Positions 19,525-29,184 are shown, counted from the stretch's first letter. The stretch: DNA of 64,000 nt from Mediterranea sp. (in: CFB group bacteria) (GCA_031287715.1 JAITSN010000020.1:1-64000), one strand, 5' to 3'. Translations and numbers: made by a program. The notes: generated from the sequence alone by a model not told the origin.

Positions 19525-22212
19525 ATGACTTTTATCAACCCCATAGAAATTCTCGAACTGCAAAATTATTCGGTTTCCGATATTGGCAATTCAAGGATTA
19601 AGAAAGCGAAGAGAAAACTCTTTGCTGATATTGATTTGTCTGATGATGGGCTGCTTGATTATAAAGGTGTTTCTTTAACAAAGTCCGATTGCGAAACTGC
19701 GATTGGCAATCTAGAAAACCGTGAATGCGCAGAGTTTTATTCATACTTGGCAAGCAATAATCAACCGCTTAATGATTTTCTTGTAAATGGCGACGAAACT
19801 TTTTTCTCAAAATTATCACAAGAAAGCATTTACAAATTGCCTGAATTTGTAAATTTTATCAGTCCGTATTTTGCGCCGCAATTTGACAAGGCATTATTGA
19901 AATCATTCATTGAATTTCAAAATGGCAGTATGAATTCAAGAATTAAGATAAAACGCATTTTGCAGGCACAAATGTTAATTGCTCTTTCAAATATAAACAC
20001 AGCCTATAAAAGTGCAAGTATTGAAATTACAAATCGGATCAATCAAATTGAAAAAATTACAAAGGAGATAAAAAACAAAACAACAGATTATACCAATGAT
20101 GATATTAATGAGGTTGAGAGTTTGAGTAGAAATCTATTTCCTATTTATTTCTTAAATTATTTGCCACCCTATTTTCAAAGTCAAATTAATAAGATTGCTA
20201 CTGCAATCAATCAACTGCAACTTGCCATTTGGGGAAGTAATCTCTATAATCCTTCTGTTTGCAGACAACTTTTAGAACATTTACTCGCGTTGAATATAGA
20301 AAGCGTCAGTAAACAAACTTTTGAAAAAAATTATGAAATCGTAAAAAAAGCGGACGAAAAAGAAAAAGTACAAGATAAAATACAAAATCATATTAATAAG
20401 TTGATTGCTCTTATTAATTCCTTTGAAAGTAAGGCAAAAACAATAGCAAATGCAAGGGAATTGATTTATCAGGCGAAGCTGTATCTGTTTAATATAAAAA
20501 CAATTTCACAAGGGGACGATAACATATATATAAGTTTATCTACCCGTGTTGCCTCTATTGCTCAAAACTTTGTTGTTGAAGAAGTTAATAAACCGCAATC
20601 CTCAAACAGCCAATTTGACAGCATATTAGGTTTCCCAATATTGAAAAGCACACTTAAAAATGCGTGGGAGGTAATGCAATTGATTGGCTCGTTGGAAATG
20701 CAAAATGATTTTATAGTCAATCATTACAATCCGAACAAGGACACTTTACGCGATATTTGCAGCAAATTAAATGTTACAACCCCTCAATTAGCTTTGGGCA
20801 AAATACCACAATGCAATTTTATAATACTTGATAGCACAATTACGCATACTGATAAAGATGGAAAGTCATTGCCAATTACTAATCCATTTATTAGAGGTGA
20901 TGTAAGATATATCGGGCTTAATTTGAAAATTGAATCATTCGGAAACCAATCTGTTCAATTCGATTTGAAGTATGTAAAACCGAATGGAACATTAGAACGA
21001 GGCAGTTCCTCGCCTGATAGTTTTACTTTCTCAACAAATAAAATGATTAATTCAAATTCTACAATCATCAGTTTGTCGGGGTGGGGGAATAATGAAAAAG
21101 GGACTTATGAAGTTGGTATGCACCATATTGAAGTTTGGGCGGATAACTGTATGATTTACCGTAAATCATTTGTGGTAGATTGGTCGCAAGCAGAAAAAAT
21201 TGAAGTCGAAAAGCGAGAAGCAGAAATGCAAGAGCGAGAAAGAATTGAAATCGAAAAGCGAAAAGAACTGGCGAGAATTATAGAGCAAAAGGATAAAATA
21301 ACAGATACAATAGATATAATAGGCTATATTATTGGTTACCCATTAGGAATATATTTGTTAGTAATTTTGGGAATATGGTTAGGTGGTGTTGTACCTGAAT
21401 GGGTTCTATTCGTTTATATAATAGCAATGTTATACATTGGTACTTACTTGACTGCATTTAGTTTAATGTGGTCTTATTTCATTAAAAAGATATTTGTAAA
21501 AAATGATTCCACAAACAATAACACTTTAACAGTTATAACAAGTATTTTATCAATTATTGTGATAGGTTTTATTATTGTTGCTATAACAAAAATGTGCTTA
21601 ACAGAAAACTCATACACACCAACTGTAAAAAACAGTCCATACAACAATACCTCAAATTCTTATAGTTCGTCAAATTCGTCTTCGTCAAATTCTCACAGTT
21701 CGCCGAGTACTTACAAGTCAAACGACAACTCGTATTCCGAGCCTGCACACACGGAAAGCGAGTATAAAGGCAATCAACTTTCAAATGGGAGTTCGCCTTT
21801 GGATGGTTGTTTTGGAAAAGGTCGTTACAGCGGGCAGGCGTGGATAACTTTTAAAAACAGCAACGCTTCCGATGCGATTGTTTGTTTGGTAAGAGTTTCT
21901 TCAGAAAAAACAATCAGAAACGAGTATATTAGGGCAGGAACAAATTTTACGATGAATAATATTCCAAGTGGAACTTACTATTTGAAAGTGTACTACGGCA
22001 ACGATTGGAATCCAACAAAAGAAAATTTCTGTGGAACAAAAGGCGCATTTGACAGCGATGAACGTTTCAGTAAGTCTGATAACTATTCCGATTACATAGA
22101 AATCGAAAATTTGGAATATTCATACACTACAGGCGAAATTACACTTTATACAGTCGCCAATGGAAATATGTCGTTGGAACGAATGTCTGCTTCGGAGTTT
22201 TTTAATAATTAG
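19525..22212 (+). CDS. Large membrane protein of an Hsp70 operon: J-like N-terminal segment, coiled-coil region, ~3 TM, Ser/Asn-rich linker, C-terminal beta-rich domain
   Basis: 895 aa; N-terminus NPIEILEL..SVSDIGNSRIKKAKRKLF; TM at about residues 600-690; SSSNSSSSNSHSSPSTYKSNDNS linker. Confidence 0.8.
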   Translation: MTFINPIEILELQNYSVSDIGNSRIKKAKRKLFADIDLSDDGLLDYKGVSLTKSDCETAIGNLENRECAEFYSYLASNNQPLNDFLVNGDETFFSKLSQESIYKLPEFVNFISPYFAPQFDKALLKSFIEFQNGSMNSRIKIKRILQAQMLIALSNINTAYKSASIEITNRINQIEKITKEIKNKTTDYTNDDINEVESLSRNLFPIYFLNYLPPYFQSQINKIATAINQLQLAIWGSNLYNPSVCRQLLEHLLALNIESVSKQTFEKNYEIVKKADEKEKVQDKIQNHINKLIALINSFESKAKTIANARELIYQAKLYLFNIKTISQGDDNIYISLSTRVASIAQNFVVEEVNKPQSSNSQFDSILGFPILKSTLKNAWEVMQLIGSLEMQNDFIVNHYNPNKDTLRDICSKLNVTTPQLALGKIPQCNFIILDSTITHTDKDGKSLPITNPFIRGDVRYIGLNLKIESFGNQSVQFDLKYVKPNGTLERGSSSPDSFTFSTNKMINSNSTIISLSGWGNNEKGTYEVGMHHIEVWADNCMIYRKSFVVDWSQAEKIEVEKREAEMQERERIEIEKRKELARIIEQKDKITDTIDIIGYIIGYPLGIYLLVILGIWLGGVVPEWVLFVYIIAMLYIGTYLTAFSLMWSYFIKKIFVKNDSTNNNTLTVITSILSIIVIGFIIVAITKMCLTENSYTPTVKNSPYNNTSNSYSSSNSSSSNSHSSPSTYKSNDNSYSEPAHTESEYKGNQLSNGSSPLDGCFGKGRYSGQAWITFKNSNASDAIVCLVRVSSEKTIRNEYIRAGTNFTMNNIPSGTYYLKVYYGNDWNPTKENFCGTKGAFDSDERFSKSDNYSDYIEIENLEYSYTTGEITLYTVANGNMSLERMSASEFFNN

Positions 22213-22233
22213 ATCATTAAATATCAATATAAT

Positions 22234-22584
22234 ATGAACGATACGACAATATCAATTCCAAAAAAGTATATTGAAATACTTGACCAAGTTTTTGAAATAG
22301 AAAAGAAACTTGACGGTGTCAATGAGGCAAATACAATCGACAGAAATGTCAATCGGATTAAAGAAATGCTTGAGTACTTGACCGAGGATAGCGGTTTGAT
22401 TTATCAAAATCCGCTCGGCGAAACATACGACGAAACCCGCACCGACCTTGAAGCAAGTATTGCAGGTAAATCAGCCGATAACCTTGTAGTTACGGAAGTT
22501 ATTAAACCTATTATTCGCTTTCGCGCTAATGGGATAACAACCATTGTGCGTAAAGGCATTGTTGTTGTGGAATCTAAAAAGTAA
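22234..22584 (+). CDS. Minimal GrpE-like nucleotide exchange factor
   Basis: 116 aa; predicted helical region then VVTEVIKPIIRFRANGITTIVRKGIVVVESKK resembling the GrpE C-terminal beta region; same operon as the Hsp70. Confidence 0.55.
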   Translation: MNDTTISIPKKYIEILDQVFEIEKKLDGVNEANTIDRNVNRIKEMLEYLTEDSGLIYQNPLGETYDETRTDLEASIAGKSADNLVVTEVIKPIIRFRANGITTIVRKGIVVVESKK

Positions 22585-22604
22585 AACAAATAAAATTCAA
22601 AAAT

Positions 22605-23465
22605 ATGGGGCTATTTAATTTTTTCAAAAAAAGTAACGAAAACTCGCAAAAAATCAATTTTAGCGAAAGAGACATTAAAATTGGAACAAAAGTTTTGCTA
22701 TTAAATGTAAGCAATCGTATTGATTATCAAATGGCAAGGAAAATATTTATCGAAACTGCAATAGCCGCTAAGACAGTGGCGAGTTTTGACATCAATGCTC
22801 TGAAAAAGATAATGCTTGGGAAATATTCCTCGTTTCATTTTTTGGAAAGAGAAATTGATGCGTATTATCAATTTTTACTCGTTTTTGTAAAAACAAAAAG
22901 TCCGATAAATATAAGCAATTTTTCGAACGACTTTTATGATAAGATGTTTGAAGAAATACTTAACTCAAATCTGTTTGCAATGCCACAATATGCCTGCTTT
23001 GTTACAGAGAAAAGAGTGATTTATGCAAACAGCGAAGAAAATCAAATGGGCATAGTATCGGGTTATGTATATTTATGGTTGCGAAATATTATGAGTAAAA
23101 ATAAATTGTTTTACAAGCATATTTTATCTTTAATCCCAAATGATTTTGCAAGTTCATATGAAGAACAAAAATCATTGATTGGTGCAACCTTTTCAAGTGT
23201 AAAATTAGAACAACTTTATGAAGATAAAAATACAGTATATCAAATATATAATAGAATTAAAGCATATTTAAAATTGATTGACAGATTGACTAATGGATTG
23301 TTAGCATTTTACTCTGAACAAGAAAATGATATTAATTATTTTCTTTCAAGAGCAAATCAAAATTATTTACCAACAAATAAAATTCGAAACATTGCGCAAT
23401 TAAACATTCAAGATATTGACCGTATTTTTATTAGGGATATGCTGAATGGGAAAAATTTATCGTAG
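22605..23465 (+). CDS. Uncharacterized 286-aa protein in the Hsp70 operon
   Basis: Intact ORF, ~20-bp intergenic gaps on both sides, no recognizable domain. Confidence 0.75.
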   Translation: MGLFNFFKKSNENSQKINFSERDIKIGTKVLLLNVSNRIDYQMARKIFIETAIAAKTVASFDINALKKIMLGKYSSFHFLEREIDAYYQFLLVFVKTKSPINISNFSNDFYDKMFEEILNSNLFAMPQYACFVTEKRVIYANSEENQMGIVSGYVYLWLRNIMSKNKLFYKHILSLIPNDFASSYEEQKSLIGATFSSVKLEQLYEDKNTVYQIYNRIKAYLKLIDRLTNGLLAFYSEQENDINYFLSRANQNYLPTNKIRNIAQLNIQDIDRIFIRDMLNGKNLS

Positions 23466-23484
23466 AATTAAATACTTAAAATAA

Positions 23485-25977
23485 ATGGACAACACAATCA
23501 ATTTCGGAATAGACCTCGGAACAACAAATTCCGCAATCGCCAAGTTTGTAAAAGGTGAAGTAGTAGTTTTCAACAACCCGTTGGACTACGGCAGAGCAAC
23601 GCTACCTTCAGTGGTTTCTTACCGCAAAGACAAAATTATTGTTGGCAGCAAGGCAAAAGAGTATCAGGAAAAAGACCCCAAAAGCGTCGTAGGTGTTTTC
23701 AAACGCAAAATGGGAACTTCTGAAAGTTTCAAAATCAAGTCGCTTGGCGAATCAAAAACACCGATTGAACTTTCTGCACAGGTACTCAAAGAGCTGAAAA
23801 CCTTTGTAAATACGGGTGATACACTTGAAGCAGCGGTTATTACCGTTCCTGCAAGTTTCGACCTCATTCAGAGTAATGCTACAAAAGAAGCGGGTTATCA
23901 GGCTGGGTTCAAACAAGTTGTTTTGCTACAAGAGCCAATTGCAGCGAGTTTGGCGTATGCCAATATGAAAAAGACAAACGACCTGACAAATGGGCAATGG
24001 CTTGTGTACGATTTAGGTGGCGGCACTTTCGACGTTGCGCTTGTGAAAATTGCAGATGGCGAAATGAAAATAATTGATAACAAAGGTGATAATTTTCTCG
24101 GCGGGACGGATTTCGACCAACTCATTGTTGAGAAACTGATTATTCCAAAACTCAATGCCGAATACAGTTTTGAGAATTTAGAAGAAGACCTGAAAAGTGC
24201 AAGCGGAAAATATAACGCTAAATATTATGTGCTTTTGCGTCGTTCCGAAGAAGCAAAAATCCGCTTGTCTGCCGTCAGTTCAGCCGAAATTGTTGTTGAT
24301 GGTCTTGAAGACGAAGACGGTAACGATGTTGATATGGAAATCAGTATTACCCGCACAGAATTTAACGAGTTAATCAAGCCCGCGATAGATAAAACTATTG
24401 AAATGATTAAGAAAATTATTACTCGTAATTCACTAACTTCCATTGATCTGCAATTCACTTTGATGGTTGGTGGCTCTACTTATATTCCGTATGTGCGGCA
24501 AAGAATTGAGGAAATTTTGCAAATTCCTGTAAATTGCGAAATTGACCCGACAACGGCTATTGCTGTCGGTGCTGCCTATTATGCAGCCACAAAACAAAAG
24601 GAAGTGTCAAAGGCAGATAGGGCAAAAAAGAAAACAGCGATTTCAGTAAAAACAGCCTATAACAAGACCTCAAAAGAAAAAGAAGAATTGTTTTCGGCAC
24701 GAATTAAAGGCGATACAGAAGGATTGTTTTATAAAATCACACGACAAGACGGTGGTTTTGATTCGGGATTGAAAAAACTTTCGGCACGAATAAGCGAAGA
24801 TTTGCCGTTGGTTGAAAATGCCTACAACTTTTTTATATTTACGATTTACGACAACCAAAATAATGTAATTGAAGCAGATGTAGAAACAATCGGAATAAAT
24901 AGCGGATTCGGAATTAGTGGACAACCCCTGCCGGAAGATATTTGCCTCGAAGTAGATGATTATGACAATCCGGGGGAAACTCGCTTGGCTTTGGTTTTTC
25001 AACGAAATACTGTTTTGCCGACAAAACGGACATTGATATTTCCGCTAAATAAAACTGTTATAAAAGATTCAACCGACGAAGTTATCCGCGTGAATGTATT
25101 GCAGGGTTCTCACGACTCATTGCCTGAATCAAACAAAGTTTTGGGTAATATTTGGATTAACGGTAAGCAATTGATAAGAGACATTTCCAAAGGTTCAGAT
25201 ATTGAGATTACGGTGTCGCTTTCTGAGTCGCAAGACCTCACTGTTTCGGCATATTTGAATATGGCAGACCAAGAGTTTAAGGGTATATTTAATCCCAAAG
25301 AACGCGATACTCCTATTGAATTGCTGAAAGAACAGGTTGAAGATTTATCGAAAAAACTGAAAGAAGAAATCAAGCAGGCAACAGAAGCAGAAGATTATGA
25401 ATCGGCAAATGTACTAAATAAACTGCGCAAGGAAATGGAAGATATTTCGAACGAAACAAATTCTTTAACGCTTGACGATGTGACCGATAAAAAATATCAG
25501 TTGGAAGACAAAAAACGGAAACTTGCCCAAGAAATTGACAATGCCACCAAAGGCAAACGCATTGCCAAAGCCCGCGACGAGTATTTTGAAACAAGAGCGA
25601 AATGTGAGCGGTTGTTGGACGAAAATGGTAATGATTATGAGAGAAAGGCGTTTAACGACATAGTTTCGCAGGAAAAAGCGTTTTTCGCAACTAACAGTCC
25701 GATAAAAATTCAGGAAAAAGCAGATGAATTGCAGCAGATTATCGGGCAAATTCGCTGGCGTTTGCCTAAATTCTTACTCGATATTTTTGCGTGGTTATTG
25801 AAGGAACAGCCAAAGATGAACGACCAAATCCAAGCCAAAAGTTTGATAGAGGCGGGTCATTTTGCAACCAATAACAAAAATTGGGAACGGTTGCGTGAAG
25901 TTAATTTTGGTTTAATGGATTTGTTGCCTCGCGGTGTAAAAGAAGAAGCAACTCATAAAATTGGATTTGGATTATAA
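23485..25977 (+). CDS. Divergent Hsp70/DnaK family protein (830 aa) with extended C-terminal helical region
   Basis: FGIDLGTTNSAIAKF, VYDLGGGTFDVALVKI, FTLMVGGSTYIPYVRQRIEEI; long coiled-coil C-terminus without the usual acidic tail. Confidence 0.95.
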   Translation: MDNTINFGIDLGTTNSAIAKFVKGEVVVFNNPLDYGRATLPSVVSYRKDKIIVGSKAKEYQEKDPKSVVGVFKRKMGTSESFKIKSLGESKTPIELSAQVLKELKTFVNTGDTLEAAVITVPASFDLIQSNATKEAGYQAGFKQVVLLQEPIAASLAYANMKKTNDLTNGQWLVYDLGGGTFDVALVKIADGEMKIIDNKGDNFLGGTDFDQLIVEKLIIPKLNAEYSFENLEEDLKSASGKYNAKYYVLLRRSEEAKIRLSAVSSAEIVVDGLEDEDGNDVDMEISITRTEFNELIKPAIDKTIEMIKKIITRNSLTSIDLQFTLMVGGSTYIPYVRQRIEEILQIPVNCEIDPTTAIAVGAAYYAATKQKEVSKADRAKKKTAISVKTAYNKTSKEKEELFSARIKGDTEGLFYKITRQDGGFDSGLKKLSARISEDLPLVENAYNFFIFTIYDNQNNVIEADVETIGINSGFGISGQPLPEDICLEVDDYDNPGETRLALVFQRNTVLPTKRTLIFPLNKTVIKDSTDEVIRVNVLQGSHDSLPESNKVLGNIWINGKQLIRDISKGSDIEITVSLSESQDLTVSAYLNMADQEFKGIFNPKERDTPIELLKEQVEDLSKKLKEEIKQATEAEDYESANVLNKLRKEMEDISNETNSLTLDDVTDKKYQLEDKKRKLAQEIDNATKGKRIAKARDEYFETRAKCERLLDENGNDYERKAFNDIVSQEKAFFATNSPIKIQEKADELQQIIGQIRWRLPKFLLDIFAWLLKEQPKMNDQIQAKSLIEAGHFATNNKNWERLREVNFGLMDLLPRGVKEEATHKIGFGL

Positions 25978-26081
25978 TACTATCAAAAAAGGAAATATAA
26001 AAAATATACGTGCGAAAGACATGGTTAACAAAGAGGTTTTTCCCGCCTAAGATAAAGAATCGGATTGCCTGCCTTCCCACC

Positions 26082-26434
26082 TTATGGTTTTATTTTAGTT
26101 TTGTAAATGTCGAATCGTTGATTGATTATCCGCACAAAGGTATAGGTTTCTCTTCCACGGAAGTATCCGTACTTGCAGGCCGGATCATTGAAATATTCTT
26201 CGGGATTGTGTTCCATACCCGGAGGTACTCCCATCGCTTTAGCTGTGTTCGGCATCAGTTGCATAAGTCCTTGTGCGCCGGCCCATGTTTGGTTCTGCTT
26301 ATGCCAGATGTTTACAGTTTTTTCATGTGGCTGACGGTTAGGTTGCTAAGGATGTTTTTTTAACCGCGTTAGGCCACAAACAACGCCCAAATACAACCGG
26401 TAACGGCAGCGGCAAATGCGGATTGTTTTAGCAT
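26082..26434 (-). pseudogene. MltF-like lytic transglycosylase with internal deletion
   Basis: QNQTWAGAQGLMQLMPNTAKAMGVPPGMEHNPEE joined directly to YFNDPACKYGYFRGRETYTFVRIINQRFDIYKTKIKP*; upstream MLKQSAFAAAVTGCIWALFVA* may be a remnant N-terminus. Confidence 0.65.
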
Positions 26435-26534
26435 GAGCCTGTATGTGCTTATTTTTGTTATTCTGCATATTTAAAGCAAAAGGAGTATTTTTGCACCTCA
26501 CAAAATATATGGAAATAATTAAAGTTATAAATTT

Positions 26535-28535
26535 ATGATTAAGCATATTCTGTTTTCTATGATTATGAGAAAGATGGTTTTTCTGTTTTCCCTGCTGTTT
26601 TGTTTTCTTGCGGCAGTGAACGCGCAGATATATGATCCTGTGAATTTTAAAACGGTTTTGACTCCGGTTTCGGATACGGAGGCGGAAATCATATTTACTG
26701 CTGCGATTGAGCCTGGGTGGCATGTTTATTCTACCGATTTGGATGACGGGCCTGTTTCGGCGACATTTCATATCGAAAAGACGGATGGCGTGGAGCCGGT
26801 TGGCAAGCTAACGCCCCGCGGTAAGGAGGTTAAGAAGTTTGACGAGATCTTCCGGATGGATGTGCGTTATTTTGAAACGAAGGGCGAGTTTGTGCAGAAG
26901 GTGAAGTTCACCGGCCCCGAATATGCCATTGCGGGATATTTGGAATACGGCGCGTGCTCTGACGAAACCTGCTTGCCTCCGACTCATGTTCCTTTTCAAT
27001 TTTCGGGACGGGCGTCGAAGGCCGCGCTGCCGGCAACAGAAGCTGAAACAGCTGAAGTAAAGGATGGCGGCGGGGAAGCAGTTGCGGACGATGCCGTTTG
27101 GACGAGCGATTTGTGGTCGCCCGTAACCGATGAGTTGCAGACATTCGGCCAGATGGCTTCGCAGAGAGACAGGTCGTGGCTCTATGTTTTTCTTGCGGGG
27201 TTTGCCGGAGGCTTGCTGGCTTTGTTTACGCCTTGTGTATGGCCGGTTATCCCTATGACCGTCAGTTTTTTCCTCAAACGCACAAAAGATAAAGCAAAAG
27301 GCATCCGGGATGCGGTGACCTACGGCGTATCGATCATTGTGATCTATGTCGCATTGGGCGTTGTGATTACGCTGGCCTTTGGGCCGAATGCGTTAAATGC
27401 GCTTTCTACGAATGCGGTATTCAACGTTTTGTTCTTCCTGATGCTGGTTGTTTTTGCCGCATCTTTCTTTGGGGCGTTCGACATCACCCTGCCGTCCGGC
27501 TGGAGCACTTCCGTTGACAGCAAGGCCGGGCAAACCCGCGGGCTGATCAGTATTTTCCTGATGGCGTTTACGCTGGCGCTGGTTTCTTTTTCCTGCACGG
27601 GGCCGATTATCGGTTTTGTACTTGTTGAGGTCGCCACAACGGGCAATCTTGTCGGTCCGGTTATTTGCATGTTCAGCTTTGCCCTTGCGTTGGCGCTGCC
27701 GTTTACCCTGTTTGCACTCTTCCCGTCGTGGCTGAAATCCATGCCCAAGTCCGGCGGTTGGATGAATGTCATCAAGGTGACGTTGGGTTTCCTTGAGCTG
27801 GCTTTCGCTTTGAAATTCCTTTCCATTGCCGATCTTGCTTACGGATGGGGTATTCTTGACAGGGAAACGTTTCTGGCATTGTGGATTGTGATTTTCGGTT
27901 TACTTGGCGCGTATCTGCTCGGAAAGATCAAGTTTCCGCACGACGACGACGGCACCAAGGTGAGCGTTCCGCGCTTCTTCATGGCCTTGGCGTCGCTGGC
28001 TTTCGCCGTATACATGGTTCCAGGCTTGTGGGGGGCGCCGCTAAAAGCCGTGAGCGCATTTGCCCCTCATATGAATACGCAGGATTTCAATCTGTACACC
28101 AAAGAGGTGCACGCCCGCTTTGACGATTACGACGCGGGAATGGAATACGCCCGCAAGAATGGGAAACCGGTTATGCTCGACTTTACAGGAAACGGCTGTG
28201 CGAACTGCCGTAAAATGGAATTGGCCGTGTGGACAGACCCGCGAGTGAGCGAAATCATCAACAACGATTATGTATTGATCACCCTGTATGTGGATAACAA
28301 GCAGTCTTTGCCCGAACAAATCCGGGTAACCGAGAACGGTAAAGAACGCGTATTGCGCACGTTGGGCGACAAGTGGAGTTACCTGCAACGTATAAAATTC
28401 GGAGCCAACGCACAGCCTTTTTATGTATTGGTGGACAACGGCGGCAAGCCGCTGAACAAATCCTATGCGTACGACGAGAATGTCGACCGGTATGTGGACT
28501 TTCTTCAAACCGGTTTGAAAAAATACAGACGGTGA
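26535..28535 (+). CDS. Thiol:disulfide interchange protein DsbD-like
   Basis: N-terminal DsbD-alpha-like domain, 8-TM cytochrome c biogenesis domain, C-terminal thioredoxin-like domain with GNGCANCRKME. Confidence 0.93.
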   Translation: MIKHILFSMIMRKMVFLFSLLFCFLAAVNAQIYDPVNFKTVLTPVSDTEAEIIFTAAIEPGWHVYSTDLDDGPVSATFHIEKTDGVEPVGKLTPRGKEVKKFDEIFRMDVRYFETKGEFVQKVKFTGPEYAIAGYLEYGACSDETCLPPTHVPFQFSGRASKAALPATEAETAEVKDGGGEAVADDAVWTSDLWSPVTDELQTFGQMASQRDRSWLYVFLAGFAGGLLALFTPCVWPVIPMTVSFFLKRTKDKAKGIRDAVTYGVSIIVIYVALGVVITLAFGPNALNALSTNAVFNVLFFLMLVVFAASFFGAFDITLPSGWSTSVDSKAGQTRGLISIFLMAFTLALVSFSCTGPIIGFVLVEVATTGNLVGPVICMFSFALALALPFTLFALFPSWLKSMPKSGGWMNVIKVTLGFLELAFALKFLSIADLAYGWGILDRETFLALWIVIFGLLGAYLLGKIKFPHDDDGTKVSVPRFFMALASLAFAVYMVPGLWGAPLKAVSAFAPHMNTQDFNLYTKEVHARFDDYDAGMEYARKNGKPVMLDFTGNGCANCRKMELAVWTDPRVSEIINNDYVLITLYVDNKQSLPEQIRVTENGKERVLRTLGDKWSYLQRIKFGANAQPFYVLVDNGGKPLNKSYAYDENVDRYVDFLQTGLKKYRR

Positions 28536-28547
28536 TATAAGTTTTTG

Positions 28548-28610
28548 AGTCTATAAGTTTTTAAGTTTTTAAGTCTAAGGCAGCCTCAAAGCCTTAAAAA
28601 CTTATAGACT
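28548..28610. terminator. Long perfect inverted repeat downstream of the dsbD-like gene
   Basis: 18-bp perfect arms agtctataagtttttaag / cttaaaaacttatagact. Confidence 0.7.
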
Positions 28611-28618
28611 TAAAATTT

Positions 28619-28717
28619 GGGCGTTGCCTTCGGCCCAGGCCATCCGCTGCAAGTCCTCGCTTCGCTGCCGCTCGCTCCGGGCTTTCCGCTCCTGTCCTTT
28701 CCGCGGCTGCGCCTTCA
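28619..28717 (+). repeat. Dispersed intergenic repeat, copy 3 (shorter, diverged)
   Basis: gggcgttgccttcggcccaggccatccgctgcaagtcctcgcttcgctgc...gcggctgcgccttc. Confidence 0.85.
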
Positions 28718-28730
28718 CATTTACCCTTTT

Positions 28731-28830
28731 CTACTCCTCGAAAACACCATTTTTCATGAAAACGAGGCTTTCTATTCCTCGAAAACGCCATTTTTCATAA
28801 AGACGGAGCTTTCTACTCCTCAAAAGCGCT
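28731..28830. repeat. Tandem array, 41-bp period, last unit overlapping the 3' end of the HMA gene
   Basis: cta(c/t)tcctc(g/a)aaa at 28731, 28772 and 28813. Confidence 0.85.
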
Positions 28831-29184
28831 GTCCATAGCGCCTGGAATGTAAAAACGCCCGCCAGGCCGAGCAACCATGATCTCGGCGGTGAATCCCAGC
28901 TTTTCGATAGCTTTTTCGAGTATTTCCGGATTGGTTTTCCGGGGATCGAAAAGGATGGTCACCGTTTTCTTGTTCAAGTCGATCCGGAGGTCTTTCACGC
29001 CCTTTTCCCACGAGATGTTCTTTTCTATCTTCCTTTTGCAGTTGTCGCAGGTCATGTTTGCCCGGAAAACGACTTCGGTGGTCTTTGGGTCTTTCTTTTC
29101 GCCGCCGGCGTCTTTTGCCAGCAGGGCGGATGTTCCGGACAGGGCCAGCAATGCGATGGCAATAAATGTGATGTTGCGGTTCAT
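28813..29184 (-). CDS. Heavy-metal-associated (HMA) domain protein, secreted
   Basis: Signal peptide plus FRANMTCDNCKRKIEKNISWEKGVKDLRIDLNKKTVTILFDP; the longer ORF to 29901 overlaps the TonB receptor and is not credible upstream. Confidence 0.88.
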   Translation of the reverse strand: MNRNITFIAIALLALSGTSALLAKDAGGEKKDPKTTEVVFRANMTCDNCKRKIEKNISWEKGVKDLRIDLNKKTVTILFDPRKTNPEILEKAIEKLGFTAEIMVARPGGRFYIPGAMDSAFEE

